Assembly (NCBI GenBank): GCA_005877525.1
Contig: VBON01000018.1
Location: forward strand, 1-11,444
Direction: 5' to 3'
Length of the DNA stretch: 11,444 nt
DNA from: Nitrospirota bacterium
GTDB lineage: Bacteria; Nitrospirota; Nitrospiria; Nitrospirales; NS-4
The notes under the pieces are model-generated. The model worked only from the letters and a program-made list of their open reading frames with translations. It did not search any database and was not told the origin of the DNA. Every line of letters begins with the position of its first letter. The stretch's first letter is position 1. This document shows positions 7,138 through 11,444 of this stretch, piece by piece. Both the position numbers and the translations under genes were made by a program.

Positions 7138-9627
7138 ATGCGCGTTGCTGATTCTACGAGCTTTGGGAACATCATCTTCTATCTGCAGCGTGCCCAGGTA
7201 CGACAGGCTGAATTGCAGCAGCAGCTGTCGAGTGGCAAACGCATCAGCAGCCCCTCGGACGATCCTATTGGATTCGGCAAAGCGGTCGACTATCACACAT
7301 TGCTGGCGACCATCGATCAGCAGCAGCGCGGGGTATCCGCGGCATCAGGCCAACTGGATCAGGCGGACAGTTCCCTACAGACCGCGACCGGAACTGTACT
7401 GGCGCGAGCCCAGGAGCTGGCGGTCGCAATGACGAGCAGCACCAACGGCCCGGGCGAGCGCGCGGCCGCGGCGGAGGAGCTCAAGGGATTGGTCGGGCAG
7501 TTGTTGCAAGTAGCCAATCAGAAAGTCGGCGATCGCTCGATCTTCACCGGGTCGACCACGCGCGGACGTGTGACCGGGACGGCGATCGCGACACCGAGCG
7601 CCGGGGCGCCGGTCACGATCACCGCTGCCACCAACGATACGCTAATCGTCAAGGTGGACGGGATCTCCTCCGGCACGGTAACCCTGACTGCGGGTACCTA
7701 TGCTTCCGGAGACACCCTGGCCGCGGAGATCCAGGCGAGAATCAATGCCGATCCCACCCTCGTGGCGGCCGGCAAATCGGTGAAGGCGAATTTTCAGACT
7801 GATCACCTGGTCATTGCGTCGAATGCCTACGGAGCGTCGTCGACCGTGACGGTCGTCAGCGGCTCGGCTCGAGGGAGCATCGGCCTGGCCGGAGGAACAG
7901 TTTCCACCGGCGCGGATCCCTTTAGTCTGGCGGTGCAGACCTCGGCTGGAAGCCGCAACACCGGTGGCGCGGTGGTAACGCCGGGACAAGTCACGAATGC
8001 GAGCGCCCTAACCTCAAATGATTATCTTGTCAAGTTCACCAGCGCCTCGGCTTATAAACTCTATAATGTGAACAGTCCCGTGAACGCAGTGGGGGCAGCC
8101 GCCAATTCCGGCGGAGCCATTGTCTCTCAAAGCGTGGTGAATGATCCGAGCCGGGTGACGTTGGACAATTACGAGGTGCGGTTCAAGAACGTCTACACGG
8201 TTACCACGGGAGCCAATGACGGAATTCGTTTCGATCCGGGAAGCGGTCCAGTGACTGCGACATTAGCGGCCGGGTCCTACACCGGCATTCAATTGGCGGC
8301 GCAAGTCAAATCGGCTCTGGAAGCCGTCAGCGGCGGGAAGACCTATACGGTGGGATTCGACGAAGCCTCGGGTAAGTTCTCGCTGACAAACGACAGCGGC
8401 AACGCCGCCACGCTCAGCCTGCTGTTCGGCAATGCGGTTTCCACGGCAACGGCCCTGGCGGGCTTCAACGCATCGGACAAGACAGGGATCACCGCCGGCA
8501 GCAGCGTGACGAGCGATGTGGACACGACCGGGGCGGTCGGGGTCACGAAGCAAACCAATGTCTTTGACACAACCGCCGGAACAAACATCTTCAACATCAC
8601 GACGACGAACAACACGCTGATCGTCAACGATACCGCCGGCGGAGCCGGCACGGATACGACCATTACCTTGACGCCGGGCAGCTATACGGGCGCGCAACTT
8701 GCCACCGAACTTGCGTCCAAGTTAAATGCCAGCCGTAACTCGGCTAATACGGTCGCGTATACGGTGTCATACGGGTCGGTTACCGCCCGGCGCCTGACCA
8801 TCAACAACCCTGCCCTCAACGCCAACAGTTTGATTTTAAAATTCGGGGCTACGGGGTCCACCGCCTCGCAGCTACTCGGGTCGACGCCGCTTACCGTCAC
8901 CGAAACCGTCGGCGCCGGCGCTACGACATTGAACAGCGATGCCGGCAATACTCTCTATCAGTCGGACGGGTCGATCGACTTCGACGGCCTGCGGATCGGC
9001 ATCAAGGATGGGGGAACGGCCGTGCGCAACGGCGATGTGTTCGCCGTCAGTGGGACTCCAACTCTCATCTCGTCCAACCTGTACACGTCCGGTGCGTCCA
9101 TCGCGTTCGATGGGATTCAATTTTCTCTAAGCGGTTCAGGCGGCTCCGCTCCCGCCACGGGCGATGTTTATCGGATCATCAATACGTATCAGGACAACGG
9201 TGATGCCGTGGATGGGGCCGTGGAAGTCGGTAATAATCTCACCACGGCGACGCTGCTCAACGGAGACAAGGTGTTTGTCGGTTCGAACGGAGGCACCGAT
9301 GTCTTCTCGGCGTTGCAGTCGCTGACGCGGGCCCTTCTGTCCAACAATGTAGACGGCATCCAGGCGGCTCATGCCGACGTCACGAATGGGACCAATCAGG
9401 TATTGAATGCCCAAGGAACGGTAGGCGCGCGGTCGAACCGGCTCCAAGGAGTGACCGATGGCCTGACGCAATCTAAGGCGGACCTGCAGGCCCTTCTGTC
9501 CAGCGTCGAAGACACCGATTTTGCCCAGGCGGCATCGGATTTGGTATTTCAGCAACTTGCGCTTCAGGCCGCTTCGGCTTCGGCAAGCCGCGTTTTGCAG
9601 ACCTCCCTGTTGAATTTCCTGAAGTAG
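7138..9627 (+). CDS. flgL: Hook-associated protein 3, FlgL, greatly expanded
   Basis: This 829-residue protein has the flagellin-type ends of FlgL. The N-terminal D0/D1 helices run from MRVADSTSFGNIIFYLQRAQ through QQQLSSGKRISSPSDDPIGFGKAVDY to QLLQVANQKVGDRSIFTGST (1-140). The C-terminal helices run from about 725 (ALQSLTRALLSNNVDGIQAA) through TVGARSNRLQGVTDGL to the terminal DFAQAASDLVFQQLALQAASASASRVLQTSLLNFLK. FlgL is normally about 300 residues. Here about 575 residues lie between the two helical ends, rich in Thr, Ala, Gly, Ser and Val, with three flagellin-IN-like modules (158-254, 357-446, 483-592), two DY/NY-x-V-x-F motifs (296 and 345) and two FDG...GDVF/Y motifs (615-636, 657-678). 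The insert should face outward at the hook-filament junction. AAGGA precedes the start, and flgK ends nine bases upstream. A large flagellin is the alternative, but adjacency to flgK and the ends favour FlgL. Confidence 0.9.
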   Translation: MRVADSTSFGNIIFYLQRAQVRQAELQQQLSSGKRISSPSDDPIGFGKAVDYHTLLATIDQQQRGVSAASGQLDQADSSLQTATGTVLARAQELAVAMTSSTNGPGERAAAAEELKGLVGQLLQVANQKVGDRSIFTGSTTRGRVTGTAIATPSAGAPVTITAATNDTLIVKVDGISSGTVTLTAGTYASGDTLAAEIQARINADPTLVAAGKSVKANFQTDHLVIASNAYGASSTVTVVSGSARGSIGLAGGTVSTGADPFSLAVQTSAGSRNTGGAVVTPGQVTNASALTSNDYLVKFTSASAYKLYNVNSPVNAVGAAANSGGAIVSQSVVNDPSRVTLDNYEVRFKNVYTVTTGANDGIRFDPGSGPVTATLAAGSYTGIQLAAQVKSALEAVSGGKTYTVGFDEASGKFSLTNDSGNAATLSLLFGNAVSTATALAGFNASDKTGITAGSSVTSDVDTTGAVGVTKQTNVFDTTAGTNIFNITTTNNTLIVNDTAGGAGTDTTITLTPGSYTGAQLATELASKLNASRNSANTVAYTVSYGSVTARRLTINNPALNANSLILKFGATGSTASQLLGSTPLTVTETVGAGATTLNSDAGNTLYQSDGSIDFDGLRIGIKDGGTAVRNGDVFAVSGTPTLISSNLYTSGASIAFDGIQFSLSGSGGSAPATGDVYRIINTYQDNGDAVDGAVEVGNNLTTATLLNGDKVFVGSNGGTDVFSALQSLTRALLSNNVDGIQAAHADVTNGTNQVLNAQGTVGARSNRLQGVTDGLTQSKADLQALLSSVEDTDFAQAASDLVFQQLALQAASASASRVLQTSLLNFLK
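7609..7899 (+). repeat. FlgL internal module A (flagellin-IN-like, FlgK-related)
   Basis: This encodes FlgL residues 158-254: NDTLIVKVDGISSGTVTLTAGTY, LAAEIQARINADPTLVAAGKSV and a closing ARGSIGLAGGT. It is the closest of the three FlgL modules to the FlgK module at 6313-6627, both in protein and in DNA. Confidence 0.7.
8206..8475 (+). repeat. FlgL internal module B (flagellin-IN-like)
   Basis: This encodes FlgL residues 357-446: NDGIRFDPGSGPVTATLAAGSYTGIQLAAQVKSALEA, then KTYTVGFDEASGKFSLTNDSG. It keeps the core pattern TLxAGSYTGxQLAxxxxxxLxA followed by a Y-x-V strand and a K/R-x-x-L/I-T-N strand. It is more diverged than module A. Confidence 0.6.
8584..8913 (+). repeat. FlgL internal module C (flagellin-IN-like)
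   Basis: This encodes FlgL residues 483-592: NNTLIVNDTAGGAGTDTTITLTPGSYTGAQLATELASKLNAS, then VAYTVSYGSVTARRLTINNPA. It shares the SYTGxQLA block with module B and the NxTLIV opening with module A. Confidence 0.6.
8974..9177 (+). repeat. Paired FDG...GDVF/Y motif in FlgL
   Basis: Two copies of a short strand motif lie in FlgL at about residues 613-638 (DFDGLRIGIKDGG then NGDVFAVSG) and 655-680 (AFDGIQFSLSGSG then TGDVYRI). One copy sits in FlgK at 514-533 (NFDGISVQISG then ADDVF, bases 6658-6717). The pattern is F-D-G-hydrophobic, a Gly-rich turn, G/D-D-V-F/Y. Confidence 0.6.
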
Positions 9628-9659
9628 CAGGATTCGCTCTTAATCGCCCCACGTCTTTC

Positions 9660-9686
9660 TTAAGTCTTTACCCAAAATACCGATAC
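9660..9686 (+). promoter_or_regulatory. Candidate sigma28 promoter for csrA-fliW-HATPase-STAS
   Basis: TTAAGTCT at 9660-9667 and ACCGATAC at 9679-9686 each match six of eight positions of the enteric FliA elements (TAAAGTTT, GCCGATAA), with the consensus 11-base spacer between them. Initiation would fall near 9692, giving a leader of about 30 bases before the csrA ATG at 9723. It lies in the only sizeable gap (9628-9722) of the locus, where a new promoter is most likely. No clear terminator hairpin separates it from flgL, so read-through is also possible. Confidence 0.5.
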
Positions 9687-9705
9687 AGAAGGTGATCCTA
9701 TTGCG

Positions 9706-9717
9706 GCCAGGGAGGGC
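9706..9717 (+). promoter_or_regulatory. csrA ribosome-binding site in a small GGA-loop hairpin
   Basis: AGGGAGGG at 9709-9716 is the Shine-Dalgarno site six bases before the csrA ATG. GCC at 9706-9708 can pair with GGC at 9715-9717, leaving AGGGAG as the loop. A GGA in a hairpin loop over the ribosome-binding site is how CsrA represses many targets, so autoregulation is possible. The stem is only three pairs, so this is weak. Confidence 0.25.
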
Positions 9718-9722
9718 GCGCC

Positions 9723-9974
9723 ATGTTGGTCCTGACACGGAGGTTAGGGGAAGGGATTGCCATCGGAAGCGGCATCCGAGTGGTGGTCCTCGGTATTCGG
9801 GGGAACCAGGTTCGATTAGGAATCGAGGCGCCGCCACAAACAGAGATTTATCGCGATGAAATCTACGCCAAAATCGTCGACGAAAACCGGCGCGCGGCCG
9901 AAGGCCCTAGCTCAGACACCGTACTGCCTGCGAGATTGAGTCCGGGGATGTGGCAACGAAGGAGTAAATCGTGA
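9723..9974 (+). CDS. csrA: Carbon storage regulator CsrA (RsmA)
   Basis: This 83-residue RNA-binding translational regulator matches the family from its first residue: MLVLTRRLGEGIAIGSGIRVVVLGIRGNQVRLGIEAPPQTEIYRDEIYAKIVDEN. The RNA-contacting elements are present: the LTRR first strand and the R-D/E-EIY segment that holds the critical arginine (R44 in E. coli). The tail beyond residue about 57 is longer than in E. coli CsrA (61 residues) and looks disordered. CsrA binds GGA motifs in mRNA leaders, classically repressing flagellin translation, and is held in check by FliW. The start is set by AGGGAGGG upstream. The stop overlaps the fliW GTG by four bases, so the pair is probably made in a fixed ratio. 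Confidence 0.96.
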   Translation: MLVLTRRLGEGIAIGSGIRVVVLGIRGNQVRLGIEAPPQTEIYRDEIYAKIVDENRRAAEGPSSDTVLPARLSPGMWQRRSKS

Positions 9975-10447
9975 AACTATTGACCACGCGGTTTGGGACA
10001 GTCGAAGTTCCCGATAAGGACGTCTTATTTTTTTCCCTGGGAGTGCTGGGATTTCCCGAAGTACGACGCTATGTGATGCTGGATCACGGTCGGAACACGC
10101 CCCTCAAGTGGCTGCAAGCCGTGGACAAGCCGGAACTCGCTTTCCCCATGGTCCCGGCCACCGACCTTGTGGAGGACTATCATATCACGGTGTCTCCCGA
10201 CGATTTGGCGGCCCTCGCGATGGAGTCCACCGACGAACTGCTGGCCTTTGTGATCCTGACCATTCTGGCCTTTGTGATCCTGACCATTCCGAATGCGGCG
10301 CCGGAAGGAACGACCGCGAATCTGAAGGCGCCCATCGTGATGAATCCCACGACCCATCTCGCCAGGCAGGTCTTGGTCGAACAGGATTATCCTATCCGCT
10401 ATCCGCTGGCCGTCGCGCAACCCGCGACCGTGGAGTGTGCGGGATGA
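9971..10447 (+). CDS. fliW: Flagellar assembly factor FliW with internal 8-residue duplication
   Basis: This 158-residue protein binds CsrA and flagellin, so that CsrA is freed to repress flagellin translation when flagellin accumulates in the cytoplasm. Family features in order: TTRFGTVEVPDKDVLFFSLGVLGFPEVRRYVMLDH (5-39), LKWLQAVDKPELAFPMVPA (45-63), EDYHITVSPDD, and the late TANLKAPIVMNPTTHLARQVLVEQDYPIRYPL. The start is GTG, chosen because AAGGAG at 9959-9964 lies six bases upstream and the conserved N-terminus begins there; it overlaps csrA by four bases (GTGA). Residues 91-98 and 99-106 are the same octapeptide LAFVILTI, caused by a perfect 24-bp tandem repeat. Without one copy the protein would be 150 residues, the normal family size. 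Whether it still folds and binds CsrA is unclear. Confidence 0.93.
   Translation: MKLLTTRFGTVEVPDKDVLFFSLGVLGFPEVRRYVMLDHGRNTPLKWLQAVDKPELAFPMVPATDLVEDYHITVSPDDLAALAMESTDELLAFVILTILAFVILTIPNAAPEGTTANLKAPIVMNPTTHLARQVLVEQDYPIRYPLAVAQPATVECAG
10241..10288 (+). repeat. Perfect 24-bp tandem duplication inside fliW
   Basis: Bases 10241-10264 and 10265-10288 are identical and in frame, each encoding LAFVILTI. FliW proteins normally have a single such hydrophobic strand followed by a proline and then the NLKAP region, so one copy is extra. A perfect unit implies a very recent event, a slippage-prone locus, or an assembly or cloning artefact. Confidence 0.95.
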
Positions 10448-10917
10448 CCGCCGCATCGTCAATTTCGAACCTCAGAGGATGTGAGGACGTCGTCCCCACC
10501 GAGGACGGCATTGCCAGGGCGCGGGCAAGAGCGGTCGAAGCCTTTGAGGGAGCGGGCTTGGACGGGGTCGCTCTCTTTTCACTCGAGTTGTGCATTCATG
10601 AAGCCCTTGTCAATGCCTTAGTGCATGGTGTCCGCAAGTGCGGGGCCTCGCAGATCCGCCTTTCTTATGAGATCGAGAGCCGCTGCGTCCGAATGGTCGT
10701 GGAGGATGACGGAGCGAAGGGAGAACTCCGAAACGGCAGCCGGGATGACCTGCAAGCAGGAACCGGTCGAGGCCTGTGGCTGATTCAGGCCTTTAGCTCT
10801 CGTATGTGGTCGGAGGGTTCCCGGGTCACCATCGAACTGGATCGCAATGCCGATCCGATCTCGAATTCAAATCAGATCTCGACGAAGGTAAATCGAGGGC
10901 CTGGAGTTGTTCGATGA
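10444..10917 (+). CDS. RsbW/SpoIIAB-like anti-sigma factor serine kinase (HATPase)
   Basis: This 157-residue protein is a single HATPase_c_2-type domain of the kind that phosphorylates STAS anti-anti-sigma factors and sequesters a sigma factor or other target. The ATP-binding boxes are visible: the N box ELCIHEALVNALVHG (48-62, with E53, N57 and H61), the G1 box VVEDDG (85-90), and the G2 glycine-rich lid GTGRGLWLI (106-114). A short, Ser/Asn-rich tail follows. The ATG at 10444 overlaps the fliW stop (ATGA). The frame is open further upstream to 10108, but that part lies in fliW and has no family match. The ATGA overlap with the next STAS gene marks them as a kinase-antagonist pair. The target is not shown by sequence; the cassette context suggests flagellar regulation. 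Confidence 0.88.
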   Translation: MTAASSISNLRGCEDVVPTEDGIARARARAVEAFEGAGLDGVALFSLELCIHEALVNALVHGVRKCGASQIRLSYEIESRCVRMVVEDDGAKGELRNGSRDDLQAGTGRGLWLIQAFSSRMWSEGSRVTIELDRNADPISNSNQISTKVNRGPGVVR

Positions 10918-11330
10918 ATCCGGAAATGACCGCGACGGCGACTGCGATGCAGATTGAGCGATCGGTCTTACAAGACGCCGTGGTCATCAGGATCGAGGGC
11001 CGCTTTGAGTTCGGCACCCGGCACGATTACAAACGCTTGATTGGACAGATCGTGCAGGAAGGACATCGTCGCTTGGTATTGGATCTGGAAGGGGTGACGT
11101 TTGTGGACAGCTCCGCGCTCGGACTGTTGCTTCTCACCGACCAGAACTTCAAGCTCAAGAAGGGTCATTTCAGCCTGGTCAAGCCGACGGGATATGTCCG
11201 GCAAGTAATCGAGCTCGCGAATCTCCCCCGGGTGATCCCCGTCTACGATTCAATCGGTGAGGCGATAGCCGGCCACGCGGAGCCAATTGCCCTTCGAACA
11301 CCGATAAGCTCCAGCGTAGCGATTCAATGA
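10914..11330 (+). CDS. STAS-domain anti-sigma factor antagonist (RsbV/SpoIIAA-like)
   Basis: This 138-residue single STAS domain fits the anti-anti-sigma family. The first strands are DAVVIRIEGRFEFGTRHDYKRLI (21-43). The phosphorylation site region is LVLDLEGVTFVDSSALGLLLL (54-74), with Ser66/Ser67 the likely target of the upstream kinase. A helix and strand follow (GHFSLVKPTGYVRQVIELANLPRVIPVYDSIGEAI), then a Ser/Pro tail. In partner switching the unphosphorylated form binds the kinase/anti-sigma factor, or another partner, and releases the sigma factor. The chosen ATG overlaps the kinase stop (ATGA) with GGAG at 10902-10905; the frame extends upstream to 10806 only inside the kinase gene. 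In Pseudomonas a similar protein, HsbA, binds FlgM, which makes the FlgM of this locus a possible partner here (inference). Confidence 0.9.
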   Translation: MNPEMTATATAMQIERSVLQDAVVIRIEGRFEFGTRHDYKRLIGQIVQEGHRRLVLDLEGVTFVDSSALGLLLLTDQNFKLKKGHFSLVKPTGYVRQVIELANLPRVIPVYDSIGEAIAGHAEPIALRTPISSSVAIQ

Positions 11331-11432
11331 GGAAAACCATCGGGGCCAACTCCCGTCAACTCCTTGAGCATAAGCCGTATAGTGCTGCCCCTTTGCCGAC
11401 CCCCGCACAGGATTTTCCTCTCGGATTTTTTT
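11329..11432 (+). terminator. Possible operon-end structure: nested inverted repeat plus T7
   Basis: GAGGAAAA at 11329-11336 is exactly complementary to 11413-11420. CGGGG at 11341-11345 is complementary to CCCCG at 11401-11405, nested inside. A run of seven T lies at 11426-11432. A loop of about 55 bases and the five-base gap before the T run are unusual for an intrinsic terminator, so this is a weak call. I see no gene in 11331-11444. Confidence 0.25.
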
Positions 11433-11444
11433 CGCTGGCATGCG

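Noticed and set aside
10010..10017. CCCGATAA, a sigma28 -10-like match in fliW
   Set aside because: The expected -35 position reads GTTTGGGA, with no match.
10108..10443. Upstream extension of the HATPase gene
   Set aside because: It lies in fliW in another frame, gives low-complexity Arg/Gly-rich sequence with no family match, and the ATGA overlap at 10444 fits the operon.
10806..10913. Upstream extension of the STAS gene
   Set aside because: It overlaps the kinase C-terminus in another frame, and the STAS fold starts only after 10914.
11300..11307. ACCGATAA, a good sigma28 -10 match near the end of the STAS gene
   Set aside because: No TAAA-like -35 element lies at the right distance upstream.
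11364..11383. TTGAGC and TATAGT as a sigma70 promoter in the right-hand gap
   Set aside because: The spacer is only eight bases, far too short.
11250..11441. Minus-strand open frame at the right edge
   Set aside because: It is short (63 aa), mostly antisense to the STAS gene, and has no recognisable motif.

Overview
The window is one densely packed, all-plus-strand flagellar locus followed by a small regulatory cassette. Genes for the P ring (flgI, flgA) and L ring (flgH) point to a Gram-negative envelope. The gene order flgF-flgG-flgA-flgH-flgI-flgJ-flgM-flgN-flgK-flgL-csrA-fliW, the moderately high GC, and the FlgJ without a hydrolase domain fit a Nitrospira-like bacterium (Nitrospirota). 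That assignment is an inference from layout and style, not from a marker gene.

Positions 1-4269 hold the distal rod and ring genes: the 3' end of flgF, then flgG, flgA, flgH, flgI and a short flgJ. Gaps are 0-45 bases and one junction overlaps, as expected of a single transcript. Positions 4270-9627 hold flgM (anti-sigma28), flgN (export chaperone), flgK and flgL (hook-filament junction). A good sigma28-like promoter lies inside the end of flgJ, just before flgM. FlgK (669 aa) and especially FlgL (829 aa, against roughly 300 aa for ordinary FlgL) are enlarged by repeated flagellin-IN-like modules. One module is recognisably shared between the two genes at DNA level.

Positions 9628-9722 are the longest internal gap and contain a second sigma28-like promoter with exact 15-base spacing. 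It precedes csrA, fliW, an RsbW-like HATPase/anti-sigma kinase and a STAS anti-anti-sigma factor. All three junctions in this cassette are 4-base GTGA/ATGA overlaps, so the four genes are probably translationally coupled. This joins the CsrA/FliW post-transcriptional flagellin switch to a partner-switching module, with FlgM encoded about 6 kb upstream as a plausible target. fliW carries a perfect 24-bp in-frame tandem duplication within a predicted core strand. The last 114 bases hold no convincing gene; they contain a nested inverted repeat ending near a T7 run that may be a terminator.
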